Positions 1 through 7,292 of a DNA stretch of 13,818 bases are shown here, piece by piece. A program made the position numbers and the translations under genes. This DNA is from Peptococcaceae bacterium. Lineage in GTDB: Bacteria > Bacillota > Peptococcia > Peptococcales > Peptococcaceae. Where the stretch lies: positions 1 through 13,818 of the forward strand of contig JAFNVD010000057.1 in NCBI GenBank assembly GCA_017383785.1, given 5' to 3'. Positions within the stretch are counted from its first letter, which is position 1. The number at the start of each line of letters is the position of its first letter. Below the pieces are notes generated by a model. It saw only the letters and a list, made by a program, of their open reading frames with translations, was not told where the DNA came from and made no database searches.

Positions 1-642
1 GGAAGTAGCGAATACTTTCCCTAACAGACCCATGATTGTTACAATCTGACCAGCGTATGCAATGTTAGCAAATGTACCTGCAACATAAACCGGCAGGAAT
101 GGAATGATAATGGTATTCAGTACTTTCAGAATGATAGCCTGGAATTCTGTAAAGAAACCATACAGTACTTCGCCTTTACCTTGGCTGCGCAGATAAGAAA
201 TACCGATACCCATTACAAAAGCAAATACGATAGCAGCAGTTACATCCAGCATTGGAGCCAAAGGAATTGTGAAGTAAGAGCTCAGCATACCGGCACTTGG
301 ATCGCCTACTTCGCTTGCCAAATTGCTGCCTAAAATTCTAGGGAACAGATTGGTAGCTACCATGTATGCAATGGAACCTGCTAAAATGGTAGAACCGTAA
401 GCAATACCGGTGGTAATACCTAACAGTTTGCCTGCGCCCTGAGCCAGGTCAGCAATACCGCAAATAACAAAGCTTACGATGATAAATGGAATTACGAATT
501 TCAGGAACAGAGAGAAAATAGAAGATACTGTTACTAAAATACGCACTAAAACTTCAGGTAATACTAACCCGATGATTGCACCGGCAACGATACCGATAAT
601 CAACTTGGAAATCAGACCAAGTCCTTTCTTTTCAGTGGACAT
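1..642 (-). CDS. Dicarboxylate/amino acid:cation symporter (DAACS/SDF family), N-terminal part
   Basis: The first 214 residues of a sodium- or proton-coupled carboxylate/amino-acid importer of the inner membrane; the rest lies off the left edge. The protein begins MSTEKKGLGLISKLIIGIVAG and continues with alternating hydrophobic helices (about residues 10-30, 36-62, 75-96, 122-150 and 165-190), including the FLKFVIPFIIVSFVI segment and the PLAPMLDVTAAIVFAFVMGIG segment typical of the GltP/DctA fold. The substrate-defining NMDGT-type motifs belong to the missing C-terminal half, so glutamate, succinate, fumarate and serine cannot be told apart. The ATG at 640-642 is set by a perfect AAGGAGG (651-657 on this strand) eight bases upstream. 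It is divergent from the prenyl/haem operon across a dyad-rich gap, which suggests regulated expression. Family call firm, substrate unknown. Confidence 0.88.
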   Translation of the reverse strand, partial: MSTEKKGLGLISKLIIGIVAGAIIGLVLPEVLVRILVTVSSIFSLFLKFVIPFIIVSFVICGIADLAQGAGKLLGITTGIAYGSTILAGSIAYMVATNLFPRILGSNLASEVGDPSAGMLSSYFTIPLAPMLDVTAAIVFAFVMGIGISYLRSQGKGEVLYGFFTEFQAIILKVLNTIIIPFLPVYVAGTFANIAYAGQIVTIMGLLGKVFATS

Positions 643-697
643 GAAAAAATCCTCCTTAAAAAATGATATTAAAATAGCTGTGAAACACAACTTGTTC

Positions 698-703
698 ATT
701 ATA
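698..703 (-). promoter_or_regulatory. Probable -10 box of the symporter gene
   Basis: On the minus strand this reads TATAAT, about 55 bases upstream of the ATG. The hexamer 17 bases upstream is TTTCTT, a poor -35, which would suit a promoter needing an activator. The inverted repeat at 801-838 lies about 100-135 bases upstream of this -10, a plausible activator distance. Start not mapped. Confidence 0.45.
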
Positions 704-737
704 ATACAGTAGATAGAAAAAAGAAAGTGAAATTTTC

Positions 738-756
738 TGATAATTATCATAATTAT
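738..756. promoter_or_regulatory. AT-rich dyad resembling a Fur/PerR-family box
   Basis: Positions 740-756 read ATAATTAT-C-ATAATTAT, a perfect 8-1-8 inverted repeat, and 738-749 also reads as the perfect palindrome TGATAATTATCA. Set against the 7-1-7 Fur box TGATAATnATTATCA, 12 of 14 positions agree. It lies just upstream of the symporter promoter. In AT-rich DNA such matches arise by chance, so this is a candidate only. Confidence 0.35.
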
Positions 757-800
757 GCATGTTAAAAATTTATTTAAGTATGATTTACAAGTAGAATGGT

Positions 801-838
801 ATCTTTATTAGATAAACGTATGTATATCTAATAAAGAT
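801..838. repeat. Perfect 14-bp inverted repeat with 10-nt spacer
   Basis: The left arm 801-814 reads ATCTTTATTAGATA and the right arm 825-838 is its exact reverse complement, around the spacer AACGTATGTA. Neither strand has a T-run after the stem, so it is unlikely to be a terminator. Lying between divergent genes, it fits an operator for a dimeric regulator or two-component response regulator. This is inference; no regulator gene is in view. Confidence 0.6.
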
Positions 839-1080
839 TATAATTTAAATGTCTACTGTATAAAAACATAAATTGTGTTTTAGAACACGAATTATATAAA
901 TTTGTCTTTCGGTAATGGAATTACATCTATGATTGGTTTGTGAAAAAATATGTCAGTAGTTTATAATTATGCATAGAATGAATATTGGTTGTTTGTGAAA
1001 GTATTGCTGAAAGAAAAAAATACTACATCAAAAGAAATTTCATTAATATTTCGGCAATATTGGGCAGATTGTTCTATTTT

Positions 1081-1103
1081 TTTTGTACAAAATGTGATAG
1101 AAT
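1081..1103 (+). promoter_or_regulatory. Extended -10 promoter of the prenyl/tetrapyrrole operon with overlapping palindrome
   Basis: TGATAGAAT at 1095-1103 is an extended -10 (TGn plus TAGAAT). It would start RNA near 1110 and give a leader of about 50 nt before the ATG at 1161. No good -35 sits at 17 bases, which extended -10 promoters tolerate. Immediately upstream, 1081-1092 reads TTTTGTACAAAA, a perfect 12-bp palindrome inside the polymerase footprint and so a candidate repressor site. Confidence 0.45.
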
Positions 1104-1160
1104 GTATCATTGAATGAAAATACTCAAAAGGAAATGACAAAGTTAAGAGGGGGATTTATA

Positions 1161-1745
1161 ATGCATAAATTGGTAGAGGCAATGCGTGTCAAAGAAGGTT
1201 CAGTATTCGATTTAACACATCATACATTTTACGAACGTGATTTTACGTTTTTTATTCGTTTGTCAAAATATTTGGGCAGAGTGGTACGATGCGACAAGGC
1301 GCGTGCAGAAGAAATAGGTTTGTTATCTCAGCTAATTTATTTATCCTCATTGTTACATGTGTCAATCACTGAGGAAACTAGCGATATGGAGCAATTACGC
1401 GCAGAAAAACAAATGCCGGTGCTTTTAGGCGATTTGCTGTATGGAAGATTTATTTCTGAACTTTCCGAAACCGGTAATAGTTCCTACTTACCAATTTATT
1501 TGTCTTATTTGAAAGAATTTAATGCAAATAATATAGATAGCTTGGAAGATAGAACGGAATTTGATATGAAAAAAGCAGCATTTCTTTTGATGGTAAAAAC
1601 AAACGAGGTATTTGCATTGGTTATGGGGCATAATCCATTGGATGTCTTAATGGAGGGTGAACTGTTTTTTGCTGAAGAATGGAATGTATCCAAAGGTGAA
1701 AAGGTAACAAACATGGCGCAATTAGAAGCGTTGTTTGATAGATAA
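1161..1745 (+). CDS. Degenerate prenyl-synthase-fold small protein, likely accessory subunit of the adjacent polyprenyl diphosphate synthase
   Basis: A 194-residue protein, first in the operon. I chose the ATG at 1161 because GAGGGGG (1147-1153) sits seven bases upstream; the TTG at 1110, on the predicted transcription start, has no ribosome binding site. Its sequence tracks the next gene's product: LLSQLIYLSSLLHVSITEE matches AAMELLHMASLIHDDVVDE, PVLLGDLLYGRFISEL matches AIHVGDYILAEAIDII, and MKKAAFLLMVKTNEVFALVMG matches DRKTALLMATSCQAAAVASG. The first aspartate-rich motif DDxxD is replaced by VSITE, and the chain ends before the second, so it should not catalyse prenyl transfer itself. Small, catalytically dead partners are known in heterodimeric hexaprenyl and heptaprenyl synthases (HepS/HexA). 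The subunit role is inference from sequence likeness and gene order; a stand-alone role is possible. Confidence 0.6.
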   Translation: MHKLVEAMRVKEGSVFDLTHHTFYERDFTFFIRLSKYLGRVVRCDKARAEEIGLLSQLIYLSSLLHVSITEETSDMEQLRAEKQMPVLLGDLLYGRFISELSETGNSSYLPIYLSYLKEFNANNIDSLEDRTEFDMKKAAFLLMVKTNEVFALVMGHNPLDVLMEGELFFAEEWNVSKGEKVTNMAQLEALFDR

Positions 1746-1767
1746 TTTTGTGCCAGGGGGCAATGGT

Positions 1768-2742
1768 ATGTTGAGTTTCTTAAAAGTTCATGCTGTTAAG
1801 AAAAAATTAGAGGAAGTAGAAGCGTATCTAGATCAAGTGCTGCATTTTGAGCATCCGGAGATTCGTGAATTTGCATTGCGTACTTTACACGCAGGCGGTA
1901 AGCGGGTACGTCCTTCTTTGACAATTTTAACAGCAAGTATGTTCAAAAACGAAGATAATATTGTTCCGTTGGCTGCGGCTATGGAACTTTTGCATATGGC
2001 TTCTTTGATTCATGATGATGTGGTAGATGAAGCAGATACCCGTCGCGGAGCAGCTACTATCAATGTACTGAAATCCAATCGTTATGCCATTCATGTAGGG
2101 GATTATATCCTAGCTGAAGCAATTGATATCATTAGTAAACAGCAAAATGCAGATCGATTGCTGGCAATTATGGGTGTACTAAGTGCAGAAATGAGTTTGG
2201 GTGAAGTAGAGCAGTTGCGCACCACCTACGATATTCATCAGACAATTGAGGATTATAATTATCGTATCGACCGTAAAACAGCACTGTTGATGGCGACAAG
2301 TTGTCAGGCTGCAGCGGTAGCCTCTGGTGCCAGCGATGAAGAAATCGAAAGATTCTATAAAATTGGATATAATTTAGGTATGAATTTTCAGATTGAAGAT
2401 GATATTCTTGATATGACACAGGATGCAAAAAAACTGGGGAAACCGGCAGGAAGTGACTTGGCACGTGGTATTATGACGTTGCCTACCATTCTTGTGCTGC
2501 AGAAAGACTTTGCAGAAAAAACAGAATTGATTCGTTTGATTGAAGAACGATTCCCAAATGGACAGGCAGATGTAGAACGTGCAATTAACATTGTAATTGC
2601 ACAGAATGGGATTCAAGAAGCAGAAGTATTTGCTGAAAACTATCTAAAAGATGCTGAAAGAGATATTGTAGCATTACCTGAATACCCAATGAAAAAAGTA
2701 TTATTGGAAGGCGTAGATTTCTTGCGAGGAAGGGCGTTTTAG
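1768..2742 (+). CDS. hepT: Long-chain polyprenyl diphosphate synthase (HepT/IspB-like catalytic subunit)
   Basis: A 324-residue trans-isoprenyl diphosphate synthase that adds isopentenyl diphosphate units to an allylic primer, making the side chain of menaquinone or another long polyprenyl chain in the cytoplasm. Visible landmarks are GGKRVRP (43-49), the first aspartate-rich motif DDVVD (83-87), GDYILA (111-116) and the second motif DDILD (211-215). The fifth residue before the first aspartate motif is a small Ala78, which by the family rule permits long products; exact length cannot be read. A TTG at 1735 would extend the frame by 11 residues and overlap the previous gene, but AGGGGGC (1754-1760) places the start at the ATG of 1768. 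It lies 22 bases after its likely small partner and one base before the precorrin-2 dehydrogenase gene. IspB (homomeric) is the alternative name. Confidence 0.88.
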   Translation: MLSFLKVHAVKKKLEEVEAYLDQVLHFEHPEIREFALRTLHAGGKRVRPSLTILTASMFKNEDNIVPLAAAMELLHMASLIHDDVVDEADTRRGAATINVLKSNRYAIHVGDYILAEAIDIISKQQNADRLLAIMGVLSAEMSLGEVEQLRTTYDIHQTIEDYNYRIDRKTALLMATSCQAAAVASGASDEEIERFYKIGYNLGMNFQIEDDILDMTQDAKKLGKPAGSDLARGIMTLPTILVLQKDFAEKTELIRLIEERFPNGQADVERAINIVIAQNGIQEAEVFAENYLKDAERDIVALPEYPMKKVLLEGVDFLRGRAF

Positions 2743-2743
2743 A

Positions 2744-3385
2744 ATGGCATTTACCTATCCTGTTACACTGAATCTAAATAATCGTCGTTGTACAGTTGTG
2801 GGCGGTGGTGAAGTGGCTTTCCGTAAAGTACAATCTCTTTTGGAAGAACAAGCAAATGTGGTTGTAGTAAGTCCTGCATTGTGTGAAGAACTGCAAGATT
2901 TATATCAATCCGGTACATTTACATGGATTAATGAAGCTTTTAAAGAGGAATTTTTACAGGATAGCTTTTTGGTAATTGCTGCTACAAACAATCGTGCCAT
3001 CAATCATCAAGTTTCAGTATGGTGTGAAAATAATCATGTATTGGTAAATGTAGTAGATAGCCGAGACGAGAGCAGTTTTACAGTCAATTCTGCTGTTCGT
3101 CGAGGCGATTTGTTAATTGCAATCTCTACAGGAGGAGCAAGTCCTGCTGTATCGAAGGCGATTCGTATGCGTTTAGAAGAAATGTTTGGCGAAGAATATG
3201 CAGTCATGCTGGAAATTATGGCAGATGCACGTGAAAAAGCCATGGATAGCATTACAGATGAAAAAAAACGCAGAGCATTTTTGCAGCAATTAGCACAAAT
3301 GAATTTGCAGGATGTATTAAAAACTGAAAGTAAAGAAGAAGTACAAAAAAGGGTGGAATTATGTCTATCATCTTATTGGGCTTAA
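2744..3385 (+). CDS. Precorrin-2 dehydrogenase / sirohydrochlorin ferrochelatase family protein (SirC/Met8/CysG-N-like)
   Basis: A 213-residue protein expected to oxidise precorrin-2 to sirohydrochlorin with NAD+, and in some relatives to insert iron to give sirohaem. The N-terminus has the Rossmann loop VVGGGEVAFRKV (18-29). VNVVD at 101-105 carries an aspartate (Asp105) matching the catalytic Asp of CysG and Met8, followed by the SFTVNSAVRRGDLLIAIST and GGASPAVSKAIR stretches typical of the family. The C-terminal helical part completes the usual length of about 210. GAGGAAGG (2726-2733) serves as its ribosome binding site. The last 25 bases overlap hemA, implying translational coupling. Together with the downstream cobA-hemD fusion it completes the route from uroporphyrinogen III to sirohydrochlorin. 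Whether it chelates iron cannot be told by eye. Confidence 0.88.
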   Translation: MAFTYPVTLNLNNRRCTVVGGGEVAFRKVQSLLEEQANVVVVSPALCEELQDLYQSGTFTWINEAFKEEFLQDSFLVIAATNNRAINHQVSVWCENNHVLVNVVDSRDESSFTVNSAVRRGDLLIAISTGGASPAVSKAIRMRLEEMFGEEYAVMLEIMADAREKAMDSITDEKKRRAFLQQLAQMNLQDVLKTESKEEVQKRVELCLSSYWA

Positions 3386-4650
3386 ACTATAAAAGTGCTC
3401 CGGTAGAAATCCGTGAGAAAGTGTCTATGTCCAAATCCAACATCAAACGCAATCTGGAGTTTTTACAACAGATGGAAAGCGTAGATGGGATTGCGGTATT
3501 ATCTACTTGCAATCGTACGGAGTTTTATATGGATGCTCGGGACGGCAGCAAGGCTGTAAAAGGTTTGATGAAGTTTATCAGCTGGTATAGCAAATGTCCG
3601 ACGGAATTATTGGAGCAGCATATGTATGTAAAACGTGAGCGGGAAGCAGTAGAACACTTGTTTACCGTTGCCGCTGGACTTGATTCTATGATTTTAGGTG
3701 AAAGTCAGATTCAAGGGCAGGTGCAGGATGCATATAATTATGCTTTGGAATACCGTTTATCTAATAATGTAATTAATACACTCTTGATGAGTGCATTGAC
3801 ATTAGGAAAACGTGTACGTACAGAAACCTACATTGACCGTCAGGCTGTATCTATCAGTTCTGCTGCGGTGGAATTGGCTAAGCAGGAATTGGGGACATTA
3901 GATGGCAAAACTGTACTGATTATCGGCGCCGGAGATACCAGTGAATTGGCAGCAAGACACTTGGTTAGTAACGGGATTAGCGGTGTAATTGTAGCAAATC
4001 GTACTTTCGATAGAGCACAGCGATTGGCAGATGAATTTGGCGGCAAAGCGATTCGTTTAGATGATTTTGGTGATTATCTAGAAAACGCAGACATTGTAAT
4101 TAGCTGCACTGCATCTCCGAAATATATTATTGAAAAAGATGATATTGCACCTTTGGTACAGAAACGTACCAAACCATTATTCTTTATGGATATTGCAGTG
4201 CCAAGAGATATTGATCCTGCAGTCGCAGAATTAGAAAATGTTTTTTTGCATGATATCGATGATATGCAAAATGTTGTGGCACAAAACTTGGAAGGCAGAA
4301 AACGTGAAGCAGTAAAAGCAAGAGCCATTGTAACAGAGGAGCTGGAAAACTACTTCTTCTGGTTAGATTCCTTGCTGGTAGTACCAACCATTATCAAACT
4401 GCGGGAACAGGCCGAAGAAATCAAACGTCGCGAAGTAGAAAAAGCATTGCGCCGTATTGATGATGTGACACCTAGAGAACAAAAAATTATTGAGCAGTTG
4501 GCACATTCTATTGTGAGCCAATGGCTGCACAAACCAATGTACAATTTGCGCTCTATGGCCGGAAATCATGCGGATCGTATTGATTGTTATATGAGAGCCA
4601 TTGATGATTTGTTTGGCTTAAGTGAAAATGAGGTGAAAGCCGATGAGTAA
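3361..4650 (+). CDS. hemA: Glutamyl-tRNA reductase
   Basis: First committed enzyme of C5-pathway tetrapyrrole synthesis: it reduces glutamyl-tRNA(Glu) with NADPH to glutamate-1-semialdehyde. The 429 residues have the normal family length. STCNRTEFY carries the thioester-forming Cys50, His99 sits in EHLFTVAAGLDSM as in E. coli, GESQIQGQ is at 113-120, and the NADPH-binding loop GAGDTSE is at 189-195. The C-terminal helical dimerisation region (about 310-429) is intact. The ATG at 3361 lies inside the end of the previous gene, with a GGGTGG-type site just upstream. Its stop overlaps the hemC start in ATGAGTAA. HemA is often feedback-regulated by haem through proteolysis, but nothing here shows that. 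Confidence 0.97.
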   Translation: MSIILLGLNYKSAPVEIREKVSMSKSNIKRNLEFLQQMESVDGIAVLSTCNRTEFYMDARDGSKAVKGLMKFISWYSKCPTELLEQHMYVKREREAVEHLFTVAAGLDSMILGESQIQGQVQDAYNYALEYRLSNNVINTLLMSALTLGKRVRTETYIDRQAVSISSAAVELAKQELGTLDGKTVLIIGAGDTSELAARHLVSNGISGVIVANRTFDRAQRLADEFGGKAIRLDDFGDYLENADIVISCTASPKYIIEKDDIAPLVQKRTKPLFFMDIAVPRDIDPAVAELENVFLHDIDDMQNVVAQNLEGRKREAVKARAIVTEELENYFFWLDSLLVVPTIIKLREQAEEIKRREVEKALRRIDDVTPREQKIIEQLAHSIVSQWLHKPMYNLRSMAGNHADRIDCYMRAIDDLFGLSENEVKADE

Positions 4651-5581
4651 ACGAGTAATCAAAGTAGTGTCCCGTGATAGTGCTTTGGCTATGTGGCAGA
4701 CTAACTTTGTTGTAGACTCTTTACGCAAAGTAACAGACCAATATGAATTTGAAATTGTATCGCTGAAAACAAAAGGGGACAAGGTATTAGACGTATCCTT
4801 GGCCAAAATCGGTGACAAAGGTTTATTTACAAAAGAATTAGAAGACGGATTGCTGAGCGGTGAGATGGATTTTGCCGTGCACAGTTTAAAAGATATTCCG
4901 ACTGTACTGCCGGAAGGGCTGCAGCTTTCTGCAATGCTTACAAGACATAATCCTGCAGATGTATTGATTTCTGAAAAATATGATTCTTTCGATGCGTTGC
5001 CACAAGGTGCAAAAGTAGGTACCAGTAGTCTGCGCCGCAAAGCACAGCTGCTCAATAAACGTCCAGACTTAAACATTCAGGATTTACGTGGTAATGTAAA
5101 CACCAGAATGCGTAAATTGAAAGAAGAAAACTTTGATGGCATTATTTTGGCTGCTGCCGGTGTAGAGCGCATGGAATGGAAAGAATCCATTACTGAAGAA
5201 TTAGCCTATGATTTATGTTTACCGGCGGTAAGCCAAGGGGTAATTGCTGTTGAAACCAGAAGTGATGATCCGGAAATCATTGCATTGGTGCAGTTGATTC
5301 ATGATAAAGAAAGCGAAATCTGTGTCAATGCGGAACGAGCATTACTTCGTGCATTGGAAGGTGGATGCCAGATTCCGATTGCCGGACATGCTCATATTGA
5401 AGGAGATACAGTCGTGTTAGACGGTCTTGTAGGCTCTATTGATGGTAAAACGATTATTCGCGATCAGATGCGCGGTCCAATTGAATTAGCAGAAGAAATT
5501 GGAAAACAACTTGCAAAAGTTTTGTCTGACAAAGGCGGAAAAGAAATTTTAGAACAAATTAGAATGGAGCTGAATCCATGA
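4643..5581 (+). CDS. hemC: Hydroxymethylbilane synthase (porphobilinogen deaminase)
   Basis: Joins four porphobilinogen molecules into the linear tetrapyrrole hydroxymethylbilane. At 312 residues it is of normal length. Diagnostic positions fall exactly on E. coli numbering: the catalytic Asp84 in HSLKDIPT and the dipyrromethane-cofactor cysteine Cys242 in EGGCQIPIAGHA. Substrate-binding arginines lie in GTSSLRRKAQLL (126-137) and LRGNVNTRMRKL (148-159). The start overlaps hemA by eight bases, and the stop overlaps the cobA-hemD start in ATGA, so the three genes are almost certainly translationally coupled. No missing residues seen. Confidence 0.97.
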   Translation: MSKRVIKVVSRDSALAMWQTNFVVDSLRKVTDQYEFEIVSLKTKGDKVLDVSLAKIGDKGLFTKELEDGLLSGEMDFAVHSLKDIPTVLPEGLQLSAMLTRHNPADVLISEKYDSFDALPQGAKVGTSSLRRKAQLLNKRPDLNIQDLRGNVNTRMRKLKEENFDGIILAAAGVERMEWKESITEELAYDLCLPAVSQGVIAVETRSDDPEIIALVQLIHDKESEICVNAERALLRALEGGCQIPIAGHAHIEGDTVVLDGLVGSIDGKTIIRDQMRGPIELAEEIGKQLAKVLSDKGGKEILEQIRMELNP

Positions 5582-7095
5582 GTAAAGGGAAAGTATATTT
5601 AATCGGTGCCGGTCCAGGCGATATTAAATTAATTACTGTGAAAGGGCTTGAATGCATTCAGAAAGCAGATGTAATCGTTTATGACCGTCTGGCAAATCCA
5701 AGACTGTTGAGCTATCGTCGTCAAGATGCAGAGTTGATTTATGTAGGCAAATCTCCTGATCGTCACACTATGACACAGGATGAAATCAATAAAGTATTAG
5801 TTGAAGAAGGCTTAAAAGGTAAAGTTGTTGCCCGTTTAAAAGGCGGTGACCCTTATGTATTTGGCCGCGGTGGTGAAGAAGGGGAAGAATTACGTAAAGC
5901 AGGGATTGAGTTTGAAGAAGTACCGGGTATTACATCCGCTATTTCTGTACCTGCATATGCCGGTATTCCAATTACGCATCGTGATTTCACCGCAAGTTTT
6001 ACAGTAGTAACAGGTCATGAAGAACCGGGCAAGGAAACCAGTAACGTAAACTGGCCACGTTTAGCAATGGATCCGGGTACACTGGTATTTTTGATGGGGG
6101 TTGGCAATCTGCCTCAGATTGTTGAAAATTTAGTTGCAAATGGTAAAGATGCAAATACTCCGATTGCATTGATCCGTTGGGGTACCCGTCCGGAGCAGCG
6201 CGTTGTAACAGGGACATTGGCCAATATTGTAGAAGAAGTACAGAAAGCAGGGTTGAAATCTCCAGCTATTATCATTATTGGTCAGGTTGTAACATTACGA
6301 GATACTTTACGCTGGTTTGAAGATAAACCGCTGTTTGGCAAACGTGTACTGGTAACACGCAGCCGTGAACAGGCAAGCGTTCTGTCTGAAAAATTAGAAA
6401 ATCTTGGTGCAGAAGCTTGGGAATATCCAACTATTAAAATTCAGGAGCCGGATGATCTTGCTGCACTGGATAAAGCTGTACAAGAAGCAGGTAATTATAA
6501 CTGGATTGTATTCACAAGTGTAAATGGTGTAAAAGCATTCTTTGCTCGTATGAAAGCGCAGAAATTAGATATTCGTGCACTGAAAGATGCAAAAATTTGT
6601 GCAATTGGTCCAAAAACAGCGGAAGAATTAGAAGAACGCGGTTTATTGGTAGATGTAATGCCTGAAGTATTCCGTGCAGAAGCGGTAATCGAAGCTATGA
6701 AAGATAAAATTCAGCCAGGTGACAAAGTATTGTTGCCAAGAGCAGATCTGGCTCGTCAGGTGTTGGTAGATAGCTTAATTCAATTAGGTGCAGAAGTAAA
6801 CGAAGTCATTGCTTATCAGACAGTGATGGCAGATGAGACTGATACTCAGCTGTTGTTAGAAAAACTGCAGGACAAAGAAATCCATGTATTGACCTTTACC
6901 AGCAGTTCTACTGTTACCAACTTCTTAACTTTGATTGGAGAAAATAGAGAACTGATTGAAGGTATTACCATTGCATGTATTGGGCCGATTACTGCTGAAA
7001 CTGCAGAGAAAAACGGCTTAAAAGTAGATATCTGTGCAGAAAAATATACCATTGATGGTTTAGTCGAAGCTATTCAGAATTACTTCACAAAATAA
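5578..7095 (+). CDS. cobA/hemD: Fused uroporphyrinogen-III C-methyltransferase / uroporphyrinogen-III synthase
   Basis: A 505-residue bifunctional enzyme. Residues 1 to about 245 form the SAM-dependent methyltransferase: the GAGPGD loop (10-15), GGDPYVFGRGGEE (89-101), EVPGITSAISVPAYAGIPITHR (about 114-135) and PGTLVFLMGVGNLP (166-179) are hallmark stretches. After a short linker, about 254-505 is uroporphyrinogen-III synthase, with LFGKRVLVTRSREQ (252-265), FTSVNG (312-317) and a second FTSSSTVTNF repeat. The C-terminal half cyclises hydroxymethylbilane to uroporphyrinogen III, and the N-terminal half methylates it twice to precorrin-2. The fusion is common in anaerobic Bacillota. It is the last gene of the operon; the terminator begins 12 bases after its stop. 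The fusion favours flow toward sirohaem or corrinoids. Confidence 0.96.
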   Translation: MSKGKVYLIGAGPGDIKLITVKGLECIQKADVIVYDRLANPRLLSYRRQDAELIYVGKSPDRHTMTQDEINKVLVEEGLKGKVVARLKGGDPYVFGRGGEEGEELRKAGIEFEEVPGITSAISVPAYAGIPITHRDFTASFTVVTGHEEPGKETSNVNWPRLAMDPGTLVFLMGVGNLPQIVENLVANGKDANTPIALIRWGTRPEQRVVTGTLANIVEEVQKAGLKSPAIIIIGQVVTLRDTLRWFEDKPLFGKRVLVTRSREQASVLSEKLENLGAEAWEYPTIKIQEPDDLAALDKAVQEAGNYNWIVFTSVNGVKAFFARMKAQKLDIRALKDAKICAIGPKTAEELEERGLLVDVMPEVFRAEAVIEAMKDKIQPGDKVLLPRADLARQVLVDSLIQLGAEVNEVIAYQTVMADETDTQLLLEKLQDKEIHVLTFTSSSTVTNFLTLIGENRELIEGITIACIGPITAETAEKNGLKVDICAEKYTIDGLVEAIQNYFTK

Positions 7096-7106
7096 TTTGA
7101 GTTATG

Positions 7107-7147
7107 AAAATCACTATACAACGTTTAGTTGTGTAGTGATTTTTTTG
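7107..7147 (+). terminator. Rho-independent terminator of the prenyl/tetrapyrrole operon
   Basis: A 14-bp stem, AATCACTATACAAC (7109-7122) with GTTGTGTAGTGATT (7128-7141), has one T-G wobble and a five-base loop GTTTA, and runs into a T-tract at 7140-7146. It ends the operon directly after cobA-hemD, so hemB and hemL are not co-transcribed here. Confidence 0.92.
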
Positions 7148-7164
7148 TGGTTGTAATAAGTTGT

Positions 7165-7192
7165 TTGCTTTAATAAATGTAGATGATATAAT
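7165..7192 (+). promoter_or_regulatory. Possible distal promoter for the phosphodiesterase gene
   Basis: TTGCTT (7165-7170), 16 bases, then a perfect TATAAT (7187-7192). The -35 is weak. If used, it gives a leader of nearly 200 nt to the ATG at 7391. The region is AT-rich, so chance is a real alternative. Confidence 0.35.
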
Positions 7193-7292
7193 ATAGATGT
7201 AGATTATATGGTATTATTATTTTCTATGGCGGAATGTATTTTGGATTTTCACTATTTCTTAATGTTTTAGCAATAATTCTTTAACATTCTTC

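Larger units (their letters stand above)
643..1160. other. Divergent AT-rich intergenic region with several dyads
   Basis: About 520 bases with no convincing gene. It carries the ribosome binding site and -10 of the leftward symporter, an extended -10 for the rightward operon, and several repeats: a Fur-box-like dyad at 738-756, a perfect 14-bp inverted repeat at 801-838, a small hairpin AATTGTGTT/AACACGAATT at 871-893, a 12-nt direct repeat ATAATTATGCAT at 749-760 and 963-974, and a 10-nt direct repeat GTTTGTGAAA at 936-945 and 991-1000. None of the hairpins is followed by a T-tract, so they are more likely protein-binding sites than terminators. Short reading frames here lack ribosome binding sites. 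Confidence 0.75.

Noticed and set aside
801..838. Terminator reading of the 14-bp inverted repeat.
   Set aside because: No T-tract follows the stem on either strand, and neither flanking gene ends here.
1110..1160. TTG start giving a 17-residue N-terminal extension of the first operon gene.
   Set aside because: It lies at the predicted transcription start with no ribosome binding site, whereas the ATG at 1161 has GAGGGGG seven bases upstream.
1735..1767. TTG start extending the polyprenyl synthase by 11 residues.
   Set aside because: It overlaps the previous gene, lacks a good ribosome binding site, and the ATG at 1768 has AGGGGGC at ideal spacing and gives the normal family length.
4618..5076. 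A 152-codon minus-strand frame opposite hemC.
   Set aside because: hemC is fully supported by catalytic residues on the plus strand; the opposite frame is serine-rich shadow sequence with no family features.
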